Shown here in pieces: positions 29,557-39,483 of a stretch of DNA of 64,000 bases. Origin of the DNA: Brucella cytisi (GTDB lineage Bacteria > Pseudomonadota > Alphaproteobacteria > Rhizobiales > Rhizobiaceae); the NCBI GenBank assembly GCA_012103075.1, contig JAAVLQ010000001.1:1178001-1242000 (forward strand), in the 5' to 3' direction. The notes beneath the pieces were generated by a model that was not told where the DNA came from, searched no databases, and saw nothing but the letters and a program-made list of their open reading frames with translations. Made by a program: the position numbers and the translations under genes. Positions within the stretch are counted from its first letter, which is position 1; every line of letters starts with the position of its first letter.

Positions 29557-29640
29557 ATAGATCGATGAGTAAACGTCGATTGCACCAGACCTCGGCACAG
29601 TTCATATTTCCTGCGAATTTTCATTGAGGAGAATACACTG

Positions 29641-30826
29641 ATGTCACGTGCGGCTTTTTAGCTGGGAAGACCCGTTTCTACTGGATGACCAGTTGACCGA
29701 AGACGAGCGCATGATCCGCGACTCGGCCAAGGCTTTTGCGACGGACGTTCTGCTGCCCCGCGTTGAAAAGGCCTATCTAGATGAGACGACCGATCCGGAA
29801 CTGTTCCGTCTGATGGGGCAGGCTGGTCTTCTGGGCGTGACGCTTCCTGAAGAATATGGCGCAGCCAATGCCGGCTATGTTGCCTACGGCCCGGTGGCGC
29901 GCGAAGTCGAGCGTGTCGATTCCCGGTTATCGTTCGATGATGAGCGTGCAGTCGTCGCTCGTGATGTATCCGATCTATGCCTATGGCTCGGACGAGCAGC
30001 GCAAGAAATATCTTCCGGGCCTCGTCTCCGGCGAGCTGATCGGCTGCTTCGGCCTGACCGAGCCCGATGCAGGCTCCGATCCGGCAGGCATGAAGACCCG
30101 CGCCGAAAAGATCGACGGTGGCTATCGTCTCAGTGGCTCCAAGATGTGGATTTCGAACTCACCGATCGCCGATGTGTTCGTCGTCTGGGCAAAGTCCGTT
30201 GCGCATGACAACGCCATTCGTGGCTTCATCCTCGAAAAGGGCATGAAGGGGCTTTCCGCACCGAAGATCGGCGGCAAGCTCTCGCTGCGCGCATCGATCA
30301 CCGGCGAAATCGTCATGGATGGTGTCGAGGTTTCGGAAGACGCACTTCTGCCGAATGTCTCCGGTCTCAAGGGTCCGTTCGGCTGCCTCAATCGCGCCCG
30401 CTACGGCATTTCCCGGGGCGTCCTCGGCGCTGCAGAAGATTGCTGGTTCCGTGCCCGTCAGTATGGTCTTGATCGCAAGCAATTCGACAAGCCGCTGGCC
30501 GGTACGCAGCTTTACCAGAAGAAGCTGGCTGACATGCAGACCGAAATTGCTCTTGGCCTTCAGGCAAGCTTGCGCGTCGGCCGTCTGTTCGACGACGGCA
30601 GGATGGCTCCGGAAATGATCTCCATCGTGAAGCGCAACAATTGCGGCAAGGCGCTCGATATTGCCCGTCAGGCCCGCGATATGCACGGCGGTAATGGTAT
30701 CCAGATCGAATATCACGTCATGCGCCATGCGCAGAATCTGGAAACAGTGAACACCTATGAAGGCACGCATGACGTTCATGCGCTGATCTGGGCCGCGCCC
30801 AGACCGGCATTCAGGCTTTCTTCTGA
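29641..30826 (+). CDS. gcdH: Glutaryl-CoA dehydrogenase
   Basis: Expected product of 394 residues, an FAD acyl-CoA dehydrogenase that oxidises and decarboxylates glutaryl-CoA to crotonyl-CoA in lysine and tryptophan degradation. It shows [41 protein letters not shown], and the C-terminal [21 protein letters not shown] with the catalytic glutamate in YEGT. Three indels: an extra T near 29657, an extra C near 29925 ([14 protein letters not shown] expected), and a loss near 30788 where ALILGRA needs CCTGG. It is divergent from its probable LysR regulator and followed by a CoA-transferase gene. Confidence 0.92.
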
Positions 30827-30908
30827 TCGCTGTATCGCCAAGCCTTCCATTCGGGCCCGTTCGCAGTTCGCGGGCGGGCCTCTTTATTTTTGTACGGGAT
30901 TGCTGAAA

Positions 30909-32055
30909 ATGCAGAACACGCCGCTTGACAGTCTCAAGGTGGTAGAACTGGCGCGCATTCTTGCCGGACCATGGGTAGGGCAGACGCTCTCCGATCTTGG
31001 CGCCGACGTCATCAAGGTGGAAAGCCCTGAAGGTGACGATACGCGCAAATGGGGCCCGCCATTCATCGATGTGGAAGGCGAAAGGTCCGCCGCCTATTTC
31101 CATGCTTGCAATCGCGGCAAGCGTTCGATCACTGCAGATTTCCGCACTGATGAGGGCAGGGGAAGTGGTGCGCCAGCTCGTGGCTGACGCCGATGTTGTC
31201 ATCGAGAACTTCAAATTGGGTGGGTTGGATAAGTACGGCCTCGACTATGAGAGCCTGAAGGCCATCAATCCACGCCTGATCTATTGCTCGATCACCGGTT
31301 TCGGCCATACCGGCCCATACGCCGAGCGTGCAGGCTATGATTTCATGATCCGGGGCATGGGCGGCATAATGGATCTGACTGGCGAACCTGACGGTGAGCC
31401 GCAGAAAATTGGCGTGGCTTTCGCCGACATTTTCACCGGGCTTTACAGCGTGATTGCGATCCAGTCCGCACTCATTATGCGCGAGCGCACCGGCATCGGC
31501 CAGCATATCGATATGGCGCTATTCGACTGTATGTCGGCGGTTTTGGCCAATCAGGCGATGAATTTTCTGGCGTCCGGCGTTTCACCAAAGCGCATGGGCA
31601 ATGCCCATCCCAATATTGCGCCCTATCAGACGCTGCCTGTTTCCGACGGCTATTTCATCATCGCCTGCGGCAATGACGGACAGTTCGGAAAACTGACCTC
31701 ATTGCTTGGCATTGGTGACATCGCAGTCGACGAGCGTTTCGTCAGCAATTCGGCGCGTGTGGCCAACCGGGCGGCTCTCACGGCACTTCTGGAAGACAAG
31801 ACTCGGGCATGGAAGCGCGACGATCTTCTGGCCGAGCTTGCCAGAATTGGCGTGCCTGCCGGTCCGATCAACACGGTGGCCGATGTATTCGCAGACCCGC
31901 AATTCGAGGCGAGGGCGATGAAGATCGACCCGCAAGGCGTTCCCGGTCTGCGGACGCCTATTCGCTTCTCCGATGCCGAATTAAAGCTCGACAAGCGTTC
32001 GCCGAAGCTGGGAGAACACAGCAACATCATTCTTTCGGAAATCGGCAAAAGCTGA
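30909..32055 (+). CDS. CaiB/BaiF family CoA-transferase
   Basis: Expected product of 381 residues of the class III CoA-transferase family. It starts [20 protein letters not shown] and has [36 protein letters not shown] and the catalytic-aspartate region around [11 protein letters not shown]. Next to gcdH it is probably the succinyl-CoA:glutarate transferase that makes glutaryl-CoA, as in the human SUGCT pair; this is inference. One extra G near 31160 shifts the frame ([16 protein letters not shown] expected). A terminator follows. Confidence 0.88.
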
Positions 32056-32078
32056 ACGAGAATAGTGTCATCAACCAG

Positions 32079-32107
32079 ACGCGCTCTTCATCGAAGGGCG
32101 CGTTTTT
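32079..32107 (+). terminator. Intrinsic terminator after gcdH-CoA-transferase
   Basis: ACGCGCTCTTC and GAAGGGCGCGT form a hairpin with minor mismatches, followed by five T residues. Confidence 0.7.
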
Positions 32108-32202
32108 GTTTGTAATGCATCGATGAAAAGTGAAAGTCTCTAATCAAGAAACAACTTTAACCCCTTGCGGGGAAAGCATTTTAAATTGTTCTTGAGAGAA
32201 GA

Positions 32203-32287
32203 TGGTGCGGTCGAGAAGACTCGAACTTCCACGGGTTGCCCCACAGCGACCTCAACGCTGCGCGTCTACCAATTCCGCCACGACCGC
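32203..32287 (-). tRNA. tRNA-Leu (anticodon GAG)
   Basis: A type II tRNA of 85 nt read on the minus strand. The acceptor arms GCGGTCG and CGACCGC pair, the anticodon loop reads TTGAGGT with GAG at its centre, a long variable arm follows, and GTTCGAGTC is the T loop. CCA is encoded at the 3' end. It decodes CUC and CUU leucine codons. No adjacent tRNA gene is seen. Confidence 0.93.
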
Positions 32288-32590
32288 CCGTGGTAGGAGC
32301 CGAACTCCGTCGGCGAGTGGGCATTTAGCAAATCACTTTGGGGTGCACAAGCCCCATCTGCATCTTCCGGCAATCTTTTTGAAAAAGAATGTGAAAAAGC
32401 CGGCACGCAATCATCGAAGACATCGTTGAACCCCCGAATTTCCGGGATTTTTCAAAGGCTTCCGTAAATCAAAAAAATTCCGAAAAACGTCACCGAACGA
32501 GAGTGTAGCGGTAGAACAAAGGGCTGCTAGGGGCAACAAGAGCGAATCCGACGAATCCGATTCATTCGGATTCGTCTCAATCGCCAAAAA
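32288..32590. other. Intergenic region with a strong hairpin
   Basis: About 300 bp between tRNA-Leu and the patatin gene without coding signal. At 32550-32576 GACGAATCCGA and TCGGATTCGTC form a perfect 11-bp hairpin with a five-base loop, just beyond the patatin stop; GAATCCGA occurs once more before it. It lacks a T run on either side, so it could be a 3'-end stabiliser or a factor-assisted terminator. Confidence 0.5.
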
Positions 32591-33534
32591 TTACCCGGCG
32601 ATGCCCTGCAAGCGCTTGATATCCTCAAGACGCTTCAGCGTTTCCGTATATCCGGCGTCGATTGCCTCGGATGCGCGATGGAAATCGGCAAGCCCGATCT
32701 GTCCCACAATCGGCATAAGCGTGACATCCGGTGGATCGCCCGCCATGCGGGCTCGCGAGATGCGGTCCTGAATGATGTTGAAAGCTTCCATCATCACGCC
32801 TGTAATGCCAAGGCGCGCTTCCTTCTCACCATGAATTGCCTCGGCCAGACCTTCCGGCGCGATTGCGCATGTTTGATGACTGCAGCGCGACCATACTGGT
32901 CGTAATGCAGGTTCACCGCAAGGACGAGGCGCTGCTCGTAAGCGCGGCACACAGATACGGGGACAGGGTTGACCAATGCGCCATCGACCAGAACACGCTC
33001 CTGCCAGCGTACGGGCTCGAAAACCCCGGGCAGGGCATAGGAAGCACGCATGGCATCAATAAGCGGGCCAGATGACAGCCAGATTTCGTGACCGGTGCGT
33101 AATTCGGTGCAGATCGCGACAAAGGGACGGTCCAGTTCCTCGATGCGCAGCCCGTCCAGATGCTCGCGCAGGCGACCATCGAGTTTCATTCCGCCGAACA
33201 GCCCGCTACCGCGAAAGGTGATATCGAGAAGATTGAACATGCGCCGCCGTGTGAGGCTACGGGCGAAATCTTCCAGTTCATCGAGCTTTCCGGCCAGATA
33301 ACAGCCACCGACAAGCGCGCCGATGGAAGTTCCGGCAATCATCTCGATATCGATATTGGCTTCGTCCAGCGCGCGCAGAACGCCGATATGCGCCCAGCCA
33401 CGCGCAGCTCCGCCGCCCAGCGCCAAGGCTATCCGGCGCGGCTCACGCTTGATTTCAGGTTTTTCAACGATTTCTTCTGTCGGCGGTGCAAGGTCGTTAT
33501 TCGCAGCCTTCCGCCTCTGCCCCCATGCAAGCAT
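32591..33534 (-). CDS. Patatin-like phospholipase family protein
   Basis: Expected product of 314 residues of the RssA/NTE patatin family, serine lipid acyl-hydrolases. The oxyanion loop GGGAARGWAHIGVL (near residue 40), the nucleophile motif GTSIG (Ser) and the catalytic DGALVNPVPV are all present. One base is missing near 32865 between VIKHAQ and IAPEGLAEAIHGEKEAR. ATG at 33534 is preferred; an in-frame GTG precedes it. It follows hisI on the same strand with a 215-bp gap that holds a palindromic repeat. The physiological substrate is unknown. Confidence 0.85.
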
Positions 33535-33565
33535 CACGATGGATACCTCTTCGTCTCGATTTGGA

Positions 33566-33608
33566 GCATTTCCGACAAAAGACTCAAGCGGTTTGCGTCA
33601 GGAAATGC
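33566..33608. repeat. Palindromic intergenic repeat (RIME-like)
   Basis: GCATTTCC at 33566-33573 pairs perfectly with GGAAATGC at 33601-33608; the interior CGACAAAAG ... CGGTTTGCG is a diverged version of the core in the other copies. It lies between hisI and the patatin gene. Confidence 0.6.
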
Positions 33609-33749
33609 ACAGACAAATGGCTAAAACGATTCCGACAACTCCGTTTGAATGGAACCGCTTCAGATTAGCGAAACATAGTATCCAAAGAATAAATGCTGCG
33701 AATTGATGGCGCGACTCATATTCGCGCCATCACATCCTTTTGACCAAGA

Positions 33750-34174
33750 TTAATGCTCGTGATCGCAAGCGCCTTCAATAGCCAGCGATATATCGCCGTT
33801 CTCGGCAACAACCTGCCGATAGAAGCAGGAGCGGCGGCCTGTATGGCAGGTCGGCCCGTCACCGGCGACGCGCACTTTCAGCCAAAGCGCATCCCGGTCA
33901 CAATCCGTTCGCAACTCGACAACGCTTTGCAGATTGCCTGACGTCTCGCCCTTCTTCCAGAGCTTGCCGCGCGAACGAGACCAGTAATGCGCAATTCCGT
34001 TTCGAGGGTGAGACGCAGCGCTTCCTCATTCATATGGGCGACCATCAGTAACTCGCCGTCACGCGCATCGGTTACAACGGCTGTGATGAGACCTGATGCA
34101 TCGAAGCGCGGCATGAATGCCGCACCTTCTTCGATGGCCTTCTTGTCAGAAGGCTGGACAGGAAAGAAGCTCAT
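33750..34174 (-). CDS. hisI: Phosphoribosyl-AMP cyclohydrolase
   Basis: Expected product of 141 residues that opens the adenine ring of PR-AMP, third step of histidine synthesis. It starts [20 protein letters not shown]. The first half has [26 protein letters not shown], and after repair the second half has [29 protein letters not shown] and the zinc ligands in [14 protein letters not shown]. One G is missing near 33990 (ETGIAHYW expected). The stop at 33750 is a TAA. It starts 10 bp after folE ends on the same strand, a common Rhizobiales pair. Confidence 0.92.
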
Positions 34175-34184
34175 AGTCTGCCGC

Positions 34185-34826
34185 TTATCTGCGGGTCAGG
34201 GTCATGAAGCGAACCTGTTCCTCCGCATTCACCTGCATTTCGCCGGTAAAAGTGGTGGTGATGGTCGTCGAACCCTGCTTGCGGATGCCGCGCATGGCCA
34301 TGCACATGTGCTCGGCCTCGATCATGACGGCGACGCCACGCGGCTTCAAAATGCGCTGGATGCTATCGGCGATTTGTGCGGTGATGCTTTCCTGTGTCTG
34401 CAGGCGGCGTGCGAAAATATCCACGACGCGGGCAATCTTGGAAAGGCCAACCACCTTGTGATCAGGCAGATAGGCGACGTGCGCCTTGCCAATGATCGGC
34501 ACCATATGGTGCTCGCAATGCGAATGGAACGAAATGTCCTTCACGAGGACAAGATCGTTATAGCCACCGACTTCCTCGAACACTGTGCCGAGAACTTCTT
34601 CCGGGCTTTCCGTATAACCTGCGAACAGTTCCTTATAGGCCTTGGCAACACGCTTCGGCGTTTCCAGAAGACCTTCACGCTCCGGGTCGTCTCCGGCCCA
34701 AAGCAAAAGCGTGCGTACGGCTGCTTCTGCATCGGCCTGCGTCGGCTTGCTATGCAAAAGAGTTATATCTGCCTGCTTGTTCGGCAGGCCGGATTCGTCA
34801 TCTTCTTTGAGGATGCGAGCGTCCAT
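34185..34826 (-). CDS. folE: GTP cyclohydrolase I
   Basis: A 213-residue FolE that turns GTP into dihydroneopterin triphosphate, the first committed folate step. Zinc ligands lie in [18 protein letters not shown], followed by [17 protein letters not shown] and the C-terminal [17 protein letters not shown] with the second zinc cysteine. I start at the ATG at 34826 ([10 protein letters not shown]), with GGAG upstream; a longer frame to 34979 adds a non-conserved stretch. Frame intact. It leads a leftward run folE-hisI. Confidence 0.94.
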   Translation of the reverse strand: MDARILKEDDESGLPNKQADITLLHSKPTQADAEAAVRTLLLWAGDDPEREGLLETPKRVAKAYKELFAGYTESPEEVLGTVFEEVGGYNDLVLVKDISFHSHCEHHMVPIIGKAHVAYLPDHKVVGLSKIARVVDIFARRLQTQESITAQIADSIQRILKPRGVAVMIEAEHMCMAMRGIRKQGSTTITTTFTGEMQVNAEEQVRFMTLTRR

Positions 34827-35084
34827 CAGTATTCTCCAGTAGTCTCCTTCAAGGAGGAGACGAGTTAAACGGACAATACAACGATGCGCTTTGCGAGCGG
34901 GCGATGTATTGATCCGGCGCTTGAGGCCACCGGACAGGTTTTCGTGCGACTGCCCCGGGTCTGTGCTAATGTTACCCATAGCGCAGACGCTACCTGCCTA
35001 TTATATAGACATTAAATTGCAACTTCAAACCGCAGTCGGACGACAAAATTATGTTTTTTCCGGCACTGCGGAAGGTTCGCCTCC

Positions 35085-35525
35085 ATGATCGATGATATTT
35101 ATAACAAACGTATTCTGGAATTCGCTGGAAACATGGAGCGTCTGGGACGCCTTCCTGAGCCCGATGCCGTTGCCAAAGTGCATTCCAAACTGTGCGGATC
35201 GACCGTTACCGTCTACCTGAAAATGGCTGACGGCATTGTGACGGATTTCGCGCATGAGGTGAAAGCCTGCGCACTTGGGCAGGCTTCTTCGTCCGTGATG
35301 GCGCGCAATATCATCGGCGCTTCCGCAGAGGAACTGAAAGCCGTCCGCGATGAAATGTACAAGATGCTGAAGGAAGAAGGTCCGGCGCCGGAAGGGCGTT
35401 TTGCCGACCTGAAATATTTCGAACCTGTCCGCGAATACAGGGCTCGCCACGCCTCCACGCTGCTTACATTCGATGCGGTTGTCGATTGCATCCGGCAAAT
35501 CGAGGAAAAGGCCAAAGCTGCCTGA
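35085..35525 (+). CDS. Iron-sulfur cluster assembly scaffold (IscU/NifU-like)
   Basis: A 146-residue scaffold-like protein that starts MIDDIYNKRILEFAGNMERL. Cysteines that could hold a cluster are in KLCGSTVTVYL and VKACALGQASSS, and a third is in VVDCIRQIEEKAKAA, the usual three-cysteine spacing of the IscU fold. Family members of this type are found near yidD in Rhizobiales, as here. Frame intact. Its TGA overlaps the ATG of yidD, so the genes are coupled. It is divergent from folE. Confidence 0.87.
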   Translation: MIDDIYNKRILEFAGNMERLGRLPEPDAVAKVHSKLCGSTVTVYLKMADGIVTDFAHEVKACALGQASSSVMARNIIGASAEELKAVRDEMYKMLKEEGPAPEGRFADLKYFEPVREYRARHASTLLTFDAVVDCIRQIEEKAKAA

Positions 35526-35884
35526 TGTGCTCTTGCGGCAAGAATCACGCAGGCGAGGGCGCACCAAAGCGCTATAGCCGGAATTTTACAGATGCGTGGC
35601 GCAAGACACCCGGAAGAGTGATCGGCACTTCGTTCGTGCGCTTCTATCAGGTGACATTGTCGTCTCTCATCGGCAATTCCTGCCGCCATCTGCCGACCTG
35701 TTCCGAATATGCCTATGAAGCCATTGCTCGCCACGGCCTGTGGAGCGGCGGATGGGTGGGGCTTTTTCGCGTCATGCGTTGCGGGCCGTTCGGAACCCAC
35801 GGTTTCGATCCGGTGCCGCGTACACTCTCCAGCGATCTCAAATGGTATCTGCCCCGGCGGTATTGGCGCTGCTCGGCATCTTAG
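35525..35884 (+). CDS. yidD: Membrane protein insertion efficiency factor YidD
   Basis: A 119-residue YidD. The signature IGNSCRHLPTCSEYAYEAI, followed by HGLWSGGWVGLFRVMRCGPFG and HGFDPVP, is unmistakable. It is a small amphipathic peripheral membrane protein that helps YidC insert membrane proteins. The start overlaps the preceding stop (TGATG). The C-terminal LPRRYWRC has Arg where I would expect Trp; a CCTGG misread as CCCGG would explain it. Frame intact. Confidence 0.92.
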   Translation: MCSCGKNHAGEGAPKRYSRNFTDAWRKTPGRVIGTSFVRFYQVTLSSLIGNSCRHLPTCSEYAYEAIARHGLWSGGWVGLFRVMRCGPFGTHGFDPVPRTLSSDLKWYLPRRYWRCSAS

Positions 35885-36090
35885 GGCGCGATGCGCTTTA
35901 TCAGAGCCTTCTCCCGGTTCCCCGAATTACTCCCAGCTGTGAATTCTGACATTTTTTTTTGTTAGCTGATTATAATTCATTAAGGATATCAACGTTTCAT
36001 TGAGAATTGGAATTTAAGGCAGTGCTGTGGTCTTTTTCGGGCCGCAATTTGCCTGCATGTCCCCCGGCGTCCCTATTCCTGTGAGCTGTT

Positions 36091-37305
36091 ATGCTGAAAT
36101 CATCGTCCCGTCTTTCACGTCTCATTGCATCCTTAGCGCTCGGTGCGAGTGTGCTTTGTACGTCTGCGGCGATGGCGAATACGTCCTGGGTTGTTTTCGA
36201 CGCCGATAGCGGGCGAATCCTTGGGCAGGACGATGCGAATGTGCAGCGTGCACCAGCTTCACTGGCCAAGATGATGACGCTCTATCTCGCCTTTGAAGGT
36301 CTCAAGACCGGCACGCTACATTGGGACGATGCAATGCCTGTGTCGAAAAATGCGGCTGCAAAGGTCCGCATGAAGCTCTGGCTGAAGCCGGGTGAGACGA
36401 TCACGGTGCGCGACGCTATCAACGGCATGATTATTGTCTCGGCCAATGATGCGGCGACGGTCATGGGCGAATATATCGCCGGATCGGAAGCGGCTTTTGG
36501 CCGGTTGATGACGCAGCGTGCGCGCCAGATCGGCATGAAGAGCACTTTCTTCGTCAATCCGTCGGGACTGACGGCAAAGTCAACCCAGCTTACCACAGCG
36601 CGTGATATGGCCGTGCTTGGCATGTCGCTCCGCCGTGACTTTCCGGAACAATATGAGCTGTTCTCGCAGCGCTCCTTCACTTTCCGCGACCGTGTTCGTA
36701 ATGGCCACAACAATCTGATGTATCGCTATCAGGGTGTGGACGGCATCAAGACCGGCTATACGGATGTATCCGGCTACAACCTCGTTTCGTCTGCCGTCAT
36801 CAACGACAGACACCTTGTCGGTGTCGTACTGGGGGCTGGATCAGCGCGGCAGCGCGACGACCAGATGGCGAAACTGCTCACCCAGTTCGGCACGGAAGGC
36901 ACTGAAGCCACGGGGCAGCTCGTTGCAATGGCAAAGCCGCAGCCTGTCGCCAAACAGGCAGCTCCGGCTCAGCCGAAAGCAGACGCAGTAGCAGACCTGA
37001 TCGACGATTCCCGTATCGAGCAGGGCGACGGTGGCTTCCTGATCGCCTCAGCCGCTGGAGCATCGGCCCGGACGATTCAGCTCGGCGCTCCACCGACACT
37101 TTCCGGTGCCAAGGAGCTGCTGGCCAAATATCGTCCGGCGGTCGACAAAGTCGCACCGGGCCTGAAAGCTGAAATTTCGCCTGCCGAAAAGCGCCGCAAG
37201 GTCTATCGCGCGCGTTTTTCCGGTTTCAGGGACTCTGCATCCGCCGAAAAGGCGTGCTCGCAGTTGAAGCAGCAGAAGATCGACTGCCTCCCGATTCGGA
37301 ACTGA
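36091..37305 (+). CDS. D-alanyl-D-alanine carboxypeptidase (low-molecular-mass PBP) with SPOR-like domain
   Basis: A 404-residue periplasmic enzyme that trims the terminal D-Ala of peptidoglycan pentapeptides. A signal peptide (LIASLALGASVLCTSAAMA) ends near residue 29. The penicillin-binding triad is complete: SLAK (Ser nucleophile), SAN and KTG (in DGIKTGYTD). After an Ala/Pro/Gln linker (about 280-300) the C-terminus, RRKVYRARFSGFRDSASAEK and CSQLKQQKIDCLPI, looks like a SPOR peptidoglycan-binding domain. Frame intact. It lies upstream of thrS on the same strand. Confidence 0.91.
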   Translation: MLKSSSRLSRLIASLALGASVLCTSAAMANTSWVVFDADSGRILGQDDANVQRAPASLAKMMTLYLAFEGLKTGTLHWDDAMPVSKNAAAKVRMKLWLKPGETITVRDAINGMIIVSANDAATVMGEYIAGSEAAFGRLMTQRARQIGMKSTFFVNPSGLTAKSTQLTTARDMAVLGMSLRRDFPEQYELFSQRSFTFRDRVRNGHNNLMYRYQGVDGIKTGYTDVSGYNLVSSAVINDRHLVGVVLGAGSARQRDDQMAKLLTQFGTEGTEATGQLVAMAKPQPVAKQAAPAQPKADAVADLIDDSRIEQGDGGFLIASAAGASARTIQLGAPPTLSGAKELLAKYRPAVDKVAPGLKAEISPAEKRRKVYRARFSGFRDSASAEKACSQLKQQKIDCLPIRN

Positions 37306-37454
37306 TTTCATTTCAATTGCACAGATGAGCGCGACCTGACGCCGTCAGTCTGTCGCGCTTTACTGGCTGGGCAAAAAGACTAGAACCCAACCTTCATTTT
37401 CATACGCATGAACCCACCCGCAATCGTTGGCGGGACTGGATAAGGATGATCAGA

Positions 37455-39430
37455 ATGTCGAATACCGTTTCCATGCAATTTCCCGATGGCTCTGTGCGTG
37501 AATACGATGCGTCGATGACCGGCGCGGGCCTCGCGGAATCGATTTCCAAATCTCTCGCCAAAAAGCTGTTGCCTATGCCGTCGATGGCACCGTGCGCGAT
37601 CTTTCCGATCCTCTCGGCGCTTCCGGCAAGATTGAGATTCTGACCCGCGAAGACCCGCGCGCGCTCGAACTCATTCGTCACGATACGGCGCACGTACTGG
37701 CAGAAGCCGTGCAGGAGCTTTTTCCGGGCACGCAGGTTACCATTGGCCCCGTTATCGAGAACGGCTTCTACTACGACTTTGCGCGTAATGAACCGTTCAC
37801 GCCCGACGATCTTCCGGTGATCGAAAAGAAGATGCGCGAGATCATTCAGCGCAACAAGCCTTTCACCAAGGAAGTCTGGTCGCGTGAAAAAGCCAAGCAG
37901 GTTTTTGCCGACAAGGGCGAGAACTACAAGGTCGAGCTGGTGGAAGCCATTCCTGCCGGACAGGACCTCAAGATTTATTATCAGGGCGACTGGTTCGACC
38001 TCTGCCGTGGCCCCACACATGGCTTCAACCGGCCAGATCGGCAATTCCTTCAAGCTCATGAAGGTCGCCGGGGCTTACTGGCGCGGTGATTCCAACAATC
38101 CGATGCTGACCCGCATCTACGGCACTGCTTTCGCCAACGACAACGATCTTCAGGCCTATCTCCATATGCTTGAGGAAGCCGAAAAGCGCGATCATCGCCG
38201 CCTTGGCCGTGAAATGGACCTGTTCCATTTCCGGGAAGAGGGACCGGGCGTTGTGTTCTGGCACGCCAAGGGCTGGAAGATGTTCCAGAATCTGGTGAGT
38301 TATATGCGTCGCCGCCTCGACAGCCATGGCTATCAGGAAGTGAACGCGCCGCAGGTGCTCGACAAGTCCCTTTGGGAAACCTCGGGCCACTGGGGCTGGT
38401 ATCGCGACAACATGTTCAAGGTAACCGTTGCCGGTGACGAAACCGATGATGATCGTGTCTTTGCGCTGAAGCCGATGAACTGTCCCGGCCATGTCATGAT
38501 CTTCAAGCATGGCCTCAAGTCCTATCGCGACCTGCCGATCAAGCTTGCGGAATTCGGTAATGTGCACCGTTACGAGCCGTCAGGCGCGTTGCATGGCCTG
38601 ATGCGCGTGCGCGGCTTTACGCAGGACGATGCGCACATCTTTTGCACCGAAGAGCAGATGGCTGCGGAATGCCTGCGCATCAATGACCTGATCCTGTCAG
38701 TCTACAAGGACTTCGGTTTCGAAGAGATCACCATCAAGCTGTCGACCCGTCCTGAAAAGCGCGTCGGCTCGGATGAGCTCTGGGATCGTGCCGAAAGCGT
38801 GATGATGTCGGTGCTGGAAAAGATCCAGCAGCAGTCCAACAACATCAAGACCGGCATTCTGCCGGGCGAGGGCGCGTTCTACGGTCCTAAGTTCGAATAT
38901 ACGCTGAAGGATGCTATCGGCCGTGAATGGCAGTGCGGCACCACGCAGGTGGACTTCAACCTGCCGGAACGCTTTGGCGCATTCTATATCGATAAGGATT
39001 CTGAAAAGCGCCAACCGGTCATGATCCACCGCGCGATCTGCGGCTCGATGGAGCGCTTCCTAGGCATTCTGATCGAGAACTTCGCCGGTCACATGCCGCT
39101 GTGGTTTGCGCCGGTGCAGGTTGTCGTTGCCACGATCACCTCGGATGCCGACGAATATGCGTCGCAGGCTGCGGCTAAGCTGAAAGCCGCCGGACTGCAG
39201 GTCTCGACCGATCTGCGCAACGAGAAGATCAACTACAAAGTTCGTGAGCATTCCTTGCAGAAGGTTCCGGTGATCCTCGTCTGCGGCAAGCGCGAAGCCG
39301 AAGAAAACACGGTCAATATGCGCCGTCTCGGTTCGCGCGATCAGAATCCATGACGCTCGATGAAGCCATTGCACGGCTGGTGGAAGAGGCGACCCCGCCC
39401 GATCTGCTCCGCCTCAAGAATGGTGGCTAA
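37455..39430 (+). CDS. thrS: Threonyl-tRNA synthetase
   Basis: Expected product of 658 residues, the usual length in Brucella relatives. A TGS-like N-terminus ([20 protein letters not shown]) is followed by the editing domain ([19 protein letters not shown]), the class II catalytic core ([11 protein letters not shown] zinc Cys; [26 protein letters not shown]) and the anticodon domain. I start at 37455, with AGGA eight bases upstream; 37446 is also in frame. Three indels: an A missing in an A run near 37565, an extra C near 38018 ([14 protein letters not shown] expected) and a base missing near 39343 ([10 protein letters not shown]). A terminator follows. Confidence 0.95.
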
Positions 39431-39436
39431 CAATTA

Positions 39437-39462
39437 AAAGGCCGCGCATTGCGCGGCCTTTT
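39437..39462. terminator. Intrinsic terminator after thrS (bidirectional)
   Basis: AAAAGGCCGCGC and GCGCGGCCTTTT pair perfectly across a three-base loop, with flanking A and T runs, between thrS and the convergent secreted-protein gene. Confidence 0.85.
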
Positions 39463-39483
39463 GCTTTTGCAGAGAGCTTAGAC

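Noticed and set aside
34827-34979. Longer folE start
   Set aside because: The additional residues are not typical of FolE and cross the promoter; GGAG precedes the ATG at 34826.
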